NCBI GenBank assembly: GCA_023259675.1
Contig: JALRGT010000002.1
Location: forward strand, 62,001 to 126,000
Direction: 5' to 3'
Source of the DNA: Flavobacterium sp.
GTDB lineage: Bacteria; Bacteroidota; Bacteroidia; Flavobacteriales; Flavobacteriaceae
Length of the DNA stretch: 64,000 nucleotides
The position numbers and the translations under genes were made by a program. The notes beneath the pieces are model-generated. The model was not told the origin of the DNA, made no database searches, and worked only from the letters and a program-made list of their open reading frames with translations. How positions within the stretch are numbered: position 1 is the first letter of the stretch; every line of letters begins with the position of its first letter. Below, piece by piece: positions 35,703-44,513 of this stretch.

Positions 35703-35807
35703 CTAGCCCCGATGGAAGCGGCATCTCCCGATATGGAAAAACAAGGCTTTTGCAGCCGTAGTTTTTTTATCGGGAATATAGCGAACAGCGGGAAAAAGCT
35801 CCTAAAT
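35703..35807 (+). repeat. Dispersed intergenic repeat, copy A (directly ahead of purU)
   Basis: The block begins TAGCCCCGATGGAAGCGGC, continues with CATCTCCCGAT, ACAAGGCTTTTGC and TTATCGGGAATATAGCGAAC, and ends AGCTCCTAA. It can fold through CTCCCGAT and ATCGGGA. It ends only eight bases before the purU start codon, so it must form part of the purU leader or promoter. Copies B (45772-45863, opposite orientation) and C (47612-47740) share the same order of blocks. Confidence 0.8.
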
Positions 35808-35815
35808 AAAATAAA

Positions 35816-36670
35816 ATGCAGAAGATTACCATACTAATACATTGTGAAGATCAAAAAGCGATTATATCATCTGTGACTCATTACATCGCTTCTATTGACG
35901 GAAATATTATTTACTTGGACCAACATGTCGATGCGGATGAAAATGTTTTTTTCATGCGTTTAGAGTGCGAGTTTAGTGCCAATAATTGGGATTTAGAGGC
36001 CATTAAAGTCGATTTCAGAAACAAATTAGCCAATCCTTTTAAGATGTCTTGGCAAATATATACCCAAGAATACAAACCGAGAATGGCTTTGTTTGTTTCT
36101 AAATACGATCATTGTCTGTATGACATTTTAGGTCGTTACAGTGCCGGGGAATTACCATTGGAAATTCCGTTGATTGTGAGTAACCATGAGGATTTAAGAA
36201 CCGTTGCCGACCGTTTTTCGATTCCGTTTCATTATGTTCCCTTCACCAAAGAAATTAAGGAAGTGGGTGAAATTCAACAAATTGATTTATTGAAAGAGTA
36301 TCGAATTGATTTTATTGTATTGGCTCGTTATATGCAAATCATCCCACCTAATTTGATTGCCTTGTACCAAAACAAGATTATCAATATTCATCATTCGTTT
36401 CTTCCGGCTTTTCCGGGAGCCAAACCGTATCATTCTGCCTTTAAACGTGGCGTTAAAATTATTGGGGCCACCAGTCATTATGTAACCGAAGGATTAGACG
36501 AAGGACCAATTATCGAGCAAGATATCGCCCGAGTGTCCCACAGCCATTCTATTGAAGATTTTATCATGAAAGGACGCGATTTGGAGCGTATGGTTTTGGC
36601 CAGAGCCATTAAATTACATGCCGAAAGAAAAACGATGGTTTACAACAATAAGACGGTTGTTTTTTCATAA
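35816..36670 (+). CDS. purU: Formyltetrahydrofolate deformylase
   Basis: A 284-residue enzyme that hydrolyses 10-formyl-THF to THF and formate, balancing one-carbon pools and feeding formate to purine synthesis. An N-terminal ACT domain (about 1-80, ITILIHCEDQKAIISSVTHY) precedes the formyltransferase domain. The catalytic set is visible as N and H in NIHHSFLPAFPGAKPYHSAF and D in EGLDEGPIIEQD. The gene start sits immediately after a dispersed repeat element. A terminator follows the stop. Confidence 0.94.
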   Translation: MQKITILIHCEDQKAIISSVTHYIASIDGNIIYLDQHVDADENVFFMRLECEFSANNWDLEAIKVDFRNKLANPFKMSWQIYTQEYKPRMALFVSKYDHCLYDILGRYSAGELPLEIPLIVSNHEDLRTVADRFSIPFHYVPFTKEIKEVGEIQQIDLLKEYRIDFIVLARYMQIIPPNLIALYQNKIINIHHSFLPAFPGAKPYHSAFKRGVKIIGATSHYVTEGLDEGPIIEQDIARVSHSHSIEDFIMKGRDLERMVLARAIKLHAERKTMVYNNKTVVFS

Positions 36671-36701
36671 AATTTAATTTCGAGAACCTATATCATAAAA
36701 A

Positions 36702-36729
36702 ACGCCCGCAATCCTGTGGGCTTTTTTTT
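36702..36729. terminator. Terminator between purU and the VOC-family gene
   Basis: GCCCGCA (36704-36710) pairs with TGTGGGC (36715-36721) with one wobble pair, followed by T8. An A-run on the left makes it usable on both strands between these convergent genes. Confidence 0.75.
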
Positions 36730-37384
36730 AACCTGAAATTTCAATTTCCCTGATTTTTCCTTTGACCTCAAATAGCACTTTCGTCCAAAAAGGTTTTGCT
36801 TTTTTGTTTGTGGGATACCAAAATTTATTTTCTTTAACCAAAACAAAAAGTCCGGTATCGGTTCCTAAAACGATGAATTTCTCCATCTTGGGTTGTTTTG
36901 AAAAAACGGGCAGTTCGTATTTTTCAACCAATTCCTCGCAAAGTTGAAAAACATTTTTAGTGACAAAACCAATTTCACTAATGGACAAAACAGCAGTGCC
37001 ATCGAAAGATTTATCGGATGCGTTATCCAAATCAAATCGGGCAATGAATTCCAGAACATTCCCATTACTATCATAGAAATAGAAAGACTTGGCATTCCAG
37101 GTGTAAAAGTCAGCAATTTTATCGGGAGGAATTACCTCTAAAACCTTTGTATTCCTTTCTATCCAATCAAAAGCTTCCAACAGCTTATTCTTGGGAATAT
37201 TAAATGCAAAATGATATATTGGTTTGACATGCTTTGAAACTTTAAATACCAATTTTGTTGTTCCTGTTGCAAATGCAATACCGGAACGGTCTTTACAAAT
37301 CATCCGCAATCCGATGACATTGGTGTAAAACCACTCGGTTTCATTGATATCATCCGTTAACAATTCCAGTTGGAGAATTTTCAT
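36728..37384 (-). CDS. VOC (glyoxalase/bleomycin-resistance fold) family protein
   Basis: A 218-residue protein with two vicinal-oxygen-chelate modules. The first shows the typical start LQLELLTDDINETEWFYTNVIGLRM and YFYDSNGNVLEFIAR near residue 115; the second is more divergent (EIGFVTKNVFQLCEELVEKY, VLGTDTGLFVLV). Metal ligands are only partly evident, so enzymatic function is uncertain. It lies 20 bp downstream of katA on the same strand, so it may be co-transcribed with catalase. Confidence 0.8.
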   Translation of the reverse strand: MKILQLELLTDDINETEWFYTNVIGLRMICKDRSGIAFATGTTKLVFKVSKHVKPIYHFAFNIPKNKLLEAFDWIERNTKVLEVIPPDKIADFYTWNAKSFYFYDSNGNVLEFIARFDLDNASDKSFDGTAVLSISEIGFVTKNVFQLCEELVEKYELPVFSKQPKMEKFIVLGTDTGLFVLVKENKFWYPTNKKAKPFWTKVLFEVKGKIREIEISG

Positions 37385-37404
37385 ATTGTCAAGTTCAAGC
37401 CATC

Positions 37405-38889
37405 CTATCGTTCTATCAAATCTACATCTACCCCTAAACCATCCGCTACGGCAGCACCTAGGCGACCATCAACTCTATACCAATGCGACAACTGCCTGTT
37501 GATAATTTCCCCTTTTTTAGGTCCTTCAATACCTGACATTGCAGAGATGATATTATTGACCGTATTGAGCTGTTGCTCTAATGACATTATTTTAAACAAA
37601 TTTCCCGGTTGGGTAAAATGGTCATTTTCTCCTTCACAATTCCGGTCATACCAATCGGCATAATGACTGTTTATCGGTAAAGGTGGTTCTTTGTATTTCA
37701 TATCGACTTCGATATCGTCAAAGCTATTTGGAAAATAATTGGGATTTTCACTTCCGTTGCCATCCATGCGCATTTGTCCGTCACGTTGGTAATTATTGGC
37801 TCCAAAAGGACATCTGTTTACCGGAATCTGTTCATAATTAACGCCCAAACGATATCGTTGGGCATCAGGATAGGACAATATACGACCTTGTAACATTTTG
37901 TCCGGCGAAAATCCAATACCGTCCACAATATGGGCAGGTGCAAAAGCCGCCTGTTCTATATCTTGAAAATAATTATGTGGATTTTGATTCAATTCTAAAA
38001 CACCTACATCCAATAACGGATAATCGCCATGAGGCCAAACTTTGGTCAAATCAAACGGATTGATATAATAATCCTGACTATTGGCTTCTTCCTCGGACAT
38101 CACTTGAATTTTCATGTCCCATTTTGGAAAATTACCCGCTTCAATATTATCGAACAAATCCCGTTGAGCAAAATCCATATCGGTTGCTTTCATTTGTGCC
38201 GCTTCCTCATTGGTGAAATTTTTTATGCCCTGAGACGTTTTGAAATGGAATTTCACATAAAAACGTTCGTTGGCTTCATTCAACATCGAATAAGTATGAC
38301 TGCCGTAACCGTTCATGTGTCGGTAACCATAAGGCGTTCCCCTGTCTGACATCAATATGAAAACCTGGTGTGTACTTTCTGGATTCAACGACCAATAATC
38401 CCACATCATCGTTGGAGATTTTAAATTGGTGTGGGGATCTCTTTTTTGGGTGTGGATAAAATCACCAAATTTTTTGGGGTCTTTAATAAAGAAAACGGGG
38501 GTATTGTTTCCCACTAAATCCCAATTGCCGTCTTCGGTATAAAATTTCATGGCAAATCCTCTTGGATCGCGTTCCGTATCGGCAGAACCTTTCTCTCCTC
38601 CAACCGTTGAAAACCGCATTAACAATTTGGTTTCTTTTCCTATTTCGGAAAAAATTTTAGCTTTGGTATATTTGGTGATATCGTGAGTTACGGTAAAAGT
38701 TCCAAATGCACCCGACCCTTTGGCATGAACTACTCGCTCCGGAATTCGTTCTCTATTAAAATGAGCCATTTTTTCGTGAAGTATATAATCTTGCAATAAT
38801 AAGGGTCCACGAAAACCTACGGATTGTGAATTTTCATTTTCAACATAGGGTCGACCGGATGCTGTTGTCAATTTTTTATGTGTTTTCAT
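37405..38889 (-). CDS. katA: Catalase (clade 3 type, small subunit)
   Basis: A 494-residue heme catalase that dismutates hydrogen peroxide. The distal His lies in [12 protein letters not shown] (about residue 54-65), the Asn region in [14 protein letters not shown], and the proximal heme Tyr in [13 protein letters not shown] near residue 345. The length and lack of signal peptide fit the cytoplasmic small-subunit enzymes. No regulator (OxyR) is adjacent. The VOC gene follows closely downstream. Confidence 0.96.
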   Translation of the reverse strand: MKTHKKLTTASGRPYVENENSQSVGFRGPLLLQDYILHEKMAHFNRERIPERVVHAKGSGAFGTFTVTHDITKYTKAKIFSEIGKETKLLMRFSTVGGEKGSADTERDPRGFAMKFYTEDGNWDLVGNNTPVFFIKDPKKFGDFIHTQKRDPHTNLKSPTMMWDYWSLNPESTHQVFILMSDRGTPYGYRHMNGYGSHTYSMLNEANERFYVKFHFKTSQGIKNFTNEEAAQMKATDMDFAQRDLFDNIEAGNFPKWDMKIQVMSEEEANSQDYYINPFDLTKVWPHGDYPLLDVGVLELNQNPHNYFQDIEQAAFAPAHIVDGIGFSPDKMLQGRILSYPDAQRYRLGVNYEQIPVNRCPFGANNYQRDGQMRMDGNGSENPNYFPNSFDDIEVDMKYKEPPLPINSHYADWYDRNCEGENDHFTQPGNLFKIMSLEQQLNTVNNIISAMSGIEGPKKGEIINRQLSHWYRVDGRLGAAVADGLGVDVDLIER

Positions 38890-39136
38890 AATTAAAGGAT
38901 TTAATTAATTTGTAGAAATACTGTACATTAAAAAACTATTAGAAAAATTGATAGTTTTTATATTCAGACCGACATAAACTTAAATATATCTAATTTCCGA
39001 TAAGGGGGAAGAAAAAAAACACATATACAACTGAATTTCAATATCATAAAAACTCAATTTCAAAACCTTCCTTAAAGTTAAAAAACTTAACTTATATACA
39101 ACAAAGTAATAACAAAAACTTAACAGCCAAATTTCT

Positions 39137-39235
39137 AAGTTTGAATGATCTTTGTAGAGTAATAAAGTGGTTATTTATTATTTGGTTTTGGTTAGTTATA
39201 GAAATGCCGACAATTTATTTTGTCGGCATTTTTTA
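39137..39235 (+). ncRNA. Candidate small RNA between katA and an alpha/beta hydrolase gene
   Basis: A TAAGTTTG element (39137-39144, matching TAnnTTTG) is followed about 58 bases later by a perfect hairpin, AAATGCCGACA (39202-39212) with TGTCGGCATTT (39221-39231), and a T-run. The T-run is on the plus strand although both neighbouring genes are on the minus strand. This gives a self-contained promoter-terminator unit of about 85 nt with no coding frame. A -33 TTG is not evident, so the call is tentative; the hairpin may simply terminate the minus-strand hydrolase gene. Confidence 0.3.
39202..39234. terminator. Terminator hairpin next to the alpha/beta hydrolase gene
   Basis: An 11-bp perfect stem with TGCCGACA and TGTCGGCA cores. 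The stronger T-tract is on the plus strand. It touches the stop codon end of the minus-strand hydrolase gene. Confidence 0.7.
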
Positions 39236-40060
39236 TTGCATATTATTAAGAAAATACAATGCTTTTTCATTAAAAACAGTAGCCTTTTCGATATTGACCA
39301 CATGACCACAGTTATCAATTACAACCAATACGGAGGATTTAAAATGAAGATCCGACACTTCTTTGACCGAAGGTAAAAACATATAATCTTCATCGCCCAT
39401 AATATACAGTGTAGGTATGTTTAATTCCACTTTTCGAAACCGACTGAGAACTGGATTAATCTCTTTTGTCAGTTTAAACCATTTGACAAATTCTTTTTGA
39501 TACACTTTCTTCGCTTCATTTATAAAAAGTTGTCGGGGTATTTTATGCTTTCTTTTGGGTAAAATAACAAATGCAAAAAATCGATACAAGAGCATATAGG
39601 GCAATACTTGTTTAAAAATAGTTCCCAAACACATTAAAACCTGTGCGCGAAAATTCATTTTAAGAATGGCTCCACCAAGCACCATACTTTGTACCCGATC
39701 CGGATACGTCTCGGCCAATTGCCTGATTAAAATAGTCCCCAATGAAATCCCCACAAAATGAGATTTATTTATGCTAAGAAAGTCCAAAACTTCATAAATA
39801 TCATCTGCCAGTCCTGAAAAAGTGTATTTTTTGGTGTAGGATTTTTTCGACTCTCCGTGACCCCGTAAATCCAACAAAAGTATATTATAGTGATTCTGGA
39901 AATCGCGAATTTGCTTGAACCAAATAGCCGAGCTACCTCCTGCACCATGCACAAACGTTACCCATTCGGCACTTTTATTGTTCTCGTAAACGGTATAATT
40001 AATCACTGTTTTTTTTCTTTCAAAAGTAAAGCCTAAATTCGGAAAAATAAATTTTAACAA
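39233..40060 (-). CDS. Alpha/beta hydrolase
   Basis: A 275-residue alpha/beta-hydrolase-fold protein. It has the HGAGGSS oxyanion region (about residue 39-45), LLDLRGHGESKK, a nucleophile elbow GISLG, a lid-like basic segment and a C-terminal catalytic His in NCGHVVNIEKA. There is no signal peptide, so it is cytoplasmic. The substrate is unknown; relatives include esterases and peroxidases. It is a single gene. Confidence 0.88.
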   Translation of the reverse strand: MLKFIFPNLGFTFERKKTVINYTVYENNKSAEWVTFVHGAGGSSAIWFKQIRDFQNHYNILLLDLRGHGESKKSYTKKYTFSGLADDIYEVLDFLSINKSHFVGISLGTILIRQLAETYPDRVQSMVLGGAILKMNFRAQVLMCLGTIFKQVLPYMLLYRFFAFVILPKRKHKIPRQLFINEAKKVYQKEFVKWFKLTKEINPVLSRFRKVELNIPTLYIMGDEDYMFLPSVKEVSDLHFKSSVLVVIDNCGHVVNIEKATVFNEKALYFLNNMQ

Positions 40061-40115
40061 AATTTAATATTAATTTAATCTTACTTAAATGTAAATTTGC
40101 CAAAAATTACACCAC

Positions 40116-40265
40116 ATGGAAGGATTATTGAAAGAGAAAAGTGAAATAGAAAAACTGCAGGAGGAATATCAAATACTCTCTGAATTAAATTTCAACCTAG
40201 AAAAAAACACAACCAAAATTACCGATACAAAAGAAGAATTGGTACTTGAAGAATCTGAATCATAA
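40116..40265 (+). CDS. Small acidic coiled-coil-like protein, 49 residues
   Basis: A complete short frame starts at ATG 40116 and ends TAA at 40265. The product is strongly charged and helix-forming (LLKEKSEIEKLQEEYQILSELN) with an acidic tail (EELVLEESES). A TAAATTTG element (40092-40099, TAnnTTTG) lies 17-24 bp upstream. It overlaps the convergent periplasmic-binding-type gene by six bases. The composition and promoter argue that it is real, but it is short and I do not recognise it. Confidence 0.45.
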   Translation: MEGLLKEKSEIEKLQEEYQILSELNFNLEKNTTKITDTKEELVLEESES

Positions 40266-41060
40266 ATTTTGATGCCATTCTTTAAAGTAACCAAATGCTT
40301 TAAGTAATCTCGTTCCATACCATGAGAACATTTCTCCGTCTACCAAAACTATTTTGGCATTGGGAATGAATTGCTTTATTTCAAGTGCATGTTTCTCCTT
40401 AAACGGATACGGCTCGGACGAAAGTAAAATAATTTCGGGATTCTTGCCTGCCATTTCTTCCAATTCAATTACCGGGTAACGTCCAGAATCAGTACCATAA
40501 ACATTATATAAGTGATTCCGATTTAATAATTCATTGATAAAATTATTGGAACCGACAACCATATAAGGCTTTCGCCAAATAAAATAAGCTGCTTTTTGAA
40601 TGGGTTTATCTTTTATAAATTCATCGAAATCGCTCCAAGCAATGGTCAGTTTGTCTATCCATTTGTGAGCCAATTCATTGCAACTAAAGAGTTGTCCAAA
40701 ATCGACTATCATCTTGAAATTATCTTCAATGGTATAAATATCGGTAACCCAAACCGGACAAATTTCACTCATTTCGGCCACCATGACTTGGGTATTTTCC
40801 TCTTTATTGCAAATGATAATATCAGGATTCAGTTCTCGGATTTTATCCAAATGTACTTCCTTGGTTCCTCCGACAACTGTTTTCGTTGATTTTAAATGAT
40901 GGGGATGCACACAAAACTTCGTAATCCCCACAATTTGGTCTTCTAAACCTAAATCATATAATAATTCGGTTTGGGAAGGCACTAATGAAACAATGCGTTG
41001 TGGTGCAGTTTCAAAAGTATGAAGAGTTCCGAGTTGATCAATTAATTGGATTGGTTTCAA
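40260..41060 (-). CDS. Helical-backbone metal/cobalamin-binding protein (BtuF-like) without signal peptide
   Basis: A 266-residue protein of the class III periplasmic-binding fold used for siderophore-iron and vitamin B12 (PQRIVSLVPSQTELLYDLGLEDQIVGIT, then GGTKEVHLDKIRELNPDIII, and a C-terminal FGYFKEWH). Family members are normally exported, yet the protein starts MKPIQLIDQLG and has no signal peptide or lipobox, and no longer start is evident upstream. No permease or ATPase gene is adjacent. It may act in the cytoplasm or be an intracellular ligand sensor; substrate unknown. Confidence 0.85.
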   Translation of the reverse strand: MKPIQLIDQLGTLHTFETAPQRIVSLVPSQTELLYDLGLEDQIVGITKFCVHPHHLKSTKTVVGGTKEVHLDKIRELNPDIIICNKEENTQVMVAEMSEICPVWVTDIYTIEDNFKMIVDFGQLFSCNELAHKWIDKLTIAWSDFDEFIKDKPIQKAAYFIWRKPYMVVGSNNFINELLNRNHLYNVYGTDSGRYPVIELEEMAGKNPEIILLSSEPYPFKEKHALEIKQFIPNAKIVLVDGEMFSWYGTRLLKAFGYFKEWHQNL

Positions 41061-41178
41061 GTTTTATAAAGTTTAACCGCAAAGTGCGCAAAGTTTTACG
41101 CAAAGTACACAAGGTTTTTTTACCATTTAGAAATTATGAAAATTAAGTTGAATATTTTTTTACACAATCCAAAAAACT

Positions 41179-42021
41179 TTAAACTTTAAACTTTAAACTT
41201 AATATCGTTTCCATTTCCTGTTGCATTTTCAAAGCTTCAGCTCTGGCAGCTTCTGCAAAATCAGTTCCATTTGAAGCATAAATTATGGCTCTGGAAGAAT
41301 TGATCAATAAACCAACATTGTCATTCAAACCGTATTTACAAACTTCCGAAAGACTTCCTCCTTGTGCTCCCACTCCGGGAACTAGAATAAAACTGTCGGG
41401 AACAATTTTACGGATTTCAGTGAAATATTCCGCTTTGGTAGCACCAACTACATACATTAGATTTTCACTGTTTTTCCATGTTTTAGAGGTTTCCAAAACT
41501 TGTTTGTACAATTCTTTAGCTTCACCTCGGGTTCCCTCAACATTCAACGTCTGAAAATCAAATGCACCTTCATTGGACGTTAAAGCCAACATAATGGTAT
41601 GCTTATTTTCGAAAGCCAGAAAAGGTTCCACTGAATCTTTCCCCATATATGGAGCGACAGTCACACTGTCAAAGTTTAAATCTTCAAAAAAAGCTTTGGC
41701 ATACATAGAGGACGTATTGCCAATATCACCGCGTTTTGCATCGGCAATCGTGAAAATATCCGGATAGTTTTCGTTGATATAATTAATGGTTTTTTGCAAT
41801 GACATCCATCCTTTTATCCCGTAAGCTTCAAAAAAAGCTGTATTGGGTTTATAGGAAACACACAAATCATGGGTAGCGTCGATAATCGCTTTATTGAATT
41901 CAAAAATAGGATCTTCTAAATCTAAAAAATGTTTCGGAATCTTATTTAAATCGACATCTAGTCCTACCGCTAAAAATGATTTTTTTATTTTGATTTGGTC
42001 AATTAGTTGTGCTGTTGTCAT
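41179..42021 (-). CDS. pyrF: Orotidine-5'-phosphate decarboxylase
   Basis: A 280-residue PyrF of the longer type, catalysing the last step of UMP synthesis. It shows [11 protein letters not shown], the catalytic DAKRGD (D-x-K-x-x-D) within [15 protein letters not shown], and [11 protein letters not shown] near residue 210. I chose the start at 42021 (MTTAQLIDQ): a promoter -7 element at 42073-42080 would start transcription downstream of the earlier in-frame ATG at 42075, and the extra 18 residues are not family-like. Confidence 0.94.
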   Translation of the reverse strand: MTTAQLIDQIKIKKSFLAVGLDVDLNKIPKHFLDLEDPIFEFNKAIIDATHDLCVSYKPNTAFFEAYGIKGWMSLQKTINYINENYPDIFTIADAKRGDIGNTSSMYAKAFFEDLNFDSVTVAPYMGKDSVEPFLAFENKHTIMLALTSNEGAFDFQTLNVEGTRGEAKELYKQVLETSKTWKNSENLMYVVGATKAEYFTEIRKIVPDSFILVPGVGAQGGSLSEVCKYGLNDNVGLLINSSRAIIYASNGTDFAEAARAEALKMQQEMETILSLKFKV

Positions 42022-42072
42022 TAGTTTGAATGATGTAGAATTTATAAAATGGATAGATTTACCATTTTGCTG

Positions 42073-42080
42073 CAAATTTA
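42073..42080 (-). promoter_or_regulatory. Likely -7 element of pyrF
   Basis: Minus-strand TAAATTTG fits TAnnTTTG and lies 52-59 bp upstream of the chosen start at 42021. No -33 TTG at good spacing is seen. Confidence 0.4.
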
Positions 42081-42167
42081 TAAAAAATAATCGCTTTCGT
42101 TATTTTAAAATAACAAAAGCGATTATAATAGAAATAAAAACACTCCATTAAGAAGCGTTTTTAAAAT

Positions 42168-44315
42168 TTAATTAACCAATATAATTTCAACTCTACGGTT
42201 TTGAGCTCTACCTTCCACTGTTTTATTACTTGCAATTGGTTTAGAGATACCATATCCTTCCGAAGAAAGTCTGTTCGCACTAATACCTTTTGCAATTAAA
42301 TAATCTTTAACAGCTGCTGCTCTATCTTTAGACAATTGAAGATTCTTCTCAGCAATACCTGTACTATCCGTATGACCTTCTAATTTAAAATTTGCTGAAC
42401 TATACTCGTTCATCACTTTTACAATTTCATCCAATTTAACGTATGATTCTGGTCTAATTGTAGCTTTACCTGAGTTAAACAAAACCGATTTAGAATAATC
42501 ATTTAATTTTTTGATTACTTCCACACTTACTTCCGGACAACCTTGATTTGCCACAGTTCCTTTTACCGTTGGACATTTATCATCTTTGTCCAAAACAGTA
42601 TCTCCATCAGTATCTGGCCAAGGACAACCTTGGTTTTCAACCGGTCCGGCAACAGTTGGACATTTATCATCTTTATCCAATACACTATCTTGATCTGAAT
42701 CAAGCCATGGACAACCTTGGTTTTCAACAGATCCGGCTTCAGTAGGACATTTATCGTCTTTATCTAAAACGGTATCTCCATCTGTGTCTTTCCATGGACA
42801 ACCCTCGTTTTCAACTGGACCAACGACAGAAGGACATTTATCGTCTTTGTCTAAAACAGTATCTCCATCAGTGTCTTTCCATGGACAACCTTTATTTTCA
42901 ACTGGACCGGCCACCTCTGGACAATCATCTTCTTTATCTAAAACACCATCCCCATCTTTATCTTTTGCTTTCTTTTGATATACCGGAACTTTAAACCCTA
43001 AATGAAAATCTATAGCTCTTGAATTGCTTGAAATTACATTCGACAAGACAGAACCTGATCCAATAAAAAACACTCCCGTACGTAAACCAAAACCTACTTG
43101 AGTTTGTTTACTAACATCCATATAAGAAATAGGAACATAAGCACTAAACCATCTTGACTCATAACGAGGGGTCAAACTGATACGGTTTGCAATACTACTT
43201 TGATTTAATTTTGCTTTAGAAACAGCAGTGAAATCCCCGTTTAAGTTTGCATAAAACTTGTTGTGAATATTCCAATCAACATCTGCGTGAATAGCAGTTG
43301 GCAATGAAGATTTTACAGCACCATTTACAACTGTAGGGCTATAATTATCTTTTAAAAATTGATCAAAATTATCAGCATTATCAAAATCATCTTGAGTAAT
43401 CGTTTTATTAAAATTATAGTTGTTACGAATTCCCTTATCATATTTCATGGAACCTAAATCAGTAAGCGCCAATCCAAAACGAATCTTATACTTATTCAAG
43501 TACTTTAAATCATTAATATCTTCTCTGGACGAATCATAATCAGGTCTCCATTCGTAAACTAATCCTAAGTCAACACCAAAACCATTAGATTTGGAATCAG
43601 TATCAATTTTTGAATTAGTCGCAAAATCTTGACTTGACCCATAAATTGCCGTACCAGCACTTGTATATTCACTCTGCTCTGGAAACAATGTATTTTCTAC
43701 ATATTTCAATTGTAAATTATCTCCCTGAAAATGATAGTTAGCAACTCCTTGCAAATATTTTGCGGTAACACCACCTTTCAAAAAGTGTTGCCCTCTTTGA
43801 TATAAAACGGCTGCATACGAAATTCCCATCTCACCCCATGAATTCCCAACTCCATTAGGGCTGTCCAGACTGTAATCAAAATTATTTTTATTGTCTTTAG
43901 ATAGTTCGTTAATTACATTACCATTAATATCAATCACATTAACAATAGATCTTGCTCTTGTAAAAATAGCCAAAGAATGTTTTGGTGCAATATTGAACAT
44001 AAATGAGGGTCCCATTACATCCATATTCATACTCACTTTATTTGCAAGAGTAAATGTTTTTTTGGCCTGAGCATCAAAGTCATACCCTTCATTTAAAACA
44101 TCCGATAATTTCACCCCATACATATCGTTACTAACTGAAGAACTAATAGACAGTATATTAACATCTGTTTTAAAACGGGAATCAACTATAGATGCCGGAT
44201 TAAATAAAACTCCTTGTACACCAGCATAATTATCGTGGTAATACCCTAAATAAGACTGTGCCTTTGAAGTAGTCAAACTTGCCAAAAAAGCAATTACTAA
44301 TACCGTTTTTTTCAT
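42168..44315 (-). CDS. OmpA-family outer-membrane protein with DUF5723-like barrel and thrombospondin type 3 repeats
   Basis: A 715-residue outer-membrane protein with a signal peptide (VIAFLASLTTSKAQ). Residues about 20-445 form a beta-rich porin-like domain of the DUF5723 type. Residues 452-596 are five 29-residue calcium-binding type 3 repeats (DTDGDTVLDKDDKCP units). The C-terminal 119 residues are an OmpA peptidoglycan-binding domain (FKLEGHTDSTG, LSKDRAAAVKDYL, GRAQNRRVEI). It probably tethers the outer membrane to the cell wall. A -7-like TATTTTTG lies at 44366-44359. It is a single gene. Confidence 0.92.
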   Translation of the reverse strand: MKKTVLVIAFLASLTTSKAQSYLGYYHDNYAGVQGVLFNPASIVDSRFKTDVNILSISSSVSNDMYGVKLSDVLNEGYDFDAQAKKTFTLANKVSMNMDVMGPSFMFNIAPKHSLAIFTRARSIVNVIDINGNVINELSKDNKNNFDYSLDSPNGVGNSWGEMGISYAAVLYQRGQHFLKGGVTAKYLQGVANYHFQGDNLQLKYVENTLFPEQSEYTSAGTAIYGSSQDFATNSKIDTDSKSNGFGVDLGLVYEWRPDYDSSREDINDLKYLNKYKIRFGLALTDLGSMKYDKGIRNNYNFNKTITQDDFDNADNFDQFLKDNYSPTVVNGAVKSSLPTAIHADVDWNIHNKFYANLNGDFTAVSKAKLNQSSIANRISLTPRYESRWFSAYVPISYMDVSKQTQVGFGLRTGVFFIGSGSVLSNVISSNSRAIDFHLGFKVPVYQKKAKDKDGDGVLDKEDDCPEVAGPVENKGCPWKDTDGDTVLDKDDKCPSVVGPVENEGCPWKDTDGDTVLDKDDKCPTEAGSVENQGCPWLDSDQDSVLDKDDKCPTVAGPVENQGCPWPDTDGDTVLDKDDKCPTVKGTVANQGCPEVSVEVIKKLNDYSKSVLFNSGKATIRPESYVKLDEIVKVMNEYSSANFKLEGHTDSTGIAEKNLQLSKDRAAAVKDYLIAKGISANRLSSEGYGISKPIASNKTVEGRAQNRRVEIILVN
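42528..42962 (-). repeat. Five tandem 87-bp coding repeats (thrombospondin type 3)
   Basis: Within the OmpA-family gene, five consecutive 29-codon units encode DxDGDxVLDKxDxCP...NxGCP. Units two to five are highly similar in DNA as well as protein, which implies recent duplication or gene conversion. Copy number could vary between strains. Confidence 0.9.
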
Positions 44316-44445
44316 GTTAATTAAATTTAAATATTATAAATCCCTTTCTTAATTTCGGCAAAAATACTACTTTTTATAACGCAATTTTAAGAATTTTTAA
44401 GAAATATTTTCTTATATTATAGTAACAATTCCTTAACCTAATTCC

Positions 44446-44484
44446 AAAAAAAAATGCCATACTAAACTCATTTTAGTATGACAT
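44446..44484 (-). terminator. Terminator of prfA
   Basis: CATACTAAA and TTTTAGTATG form a perfect hairpin (44457-44480) with an A-tract (44446-44454) that gives a U-run on the minus-strand transcript. Confidence 0.85.
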
Positions 44485-44513
44485 CTTTTCTTTTTATTCT
44501 AACGTGTTTTCTC

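Noticed and set aside
42528..42962. Possible CRISPR array suggested by regular repeats
   Set aside because: The period is 87 bp, the units are continuous and coding, and there are no unique spacers.
42784..42994. Overlapping plus-strand frames across the OmpA-family repeats
   Set aside because: Their repeats simply mirror the tandem coding repeats on the other strand.
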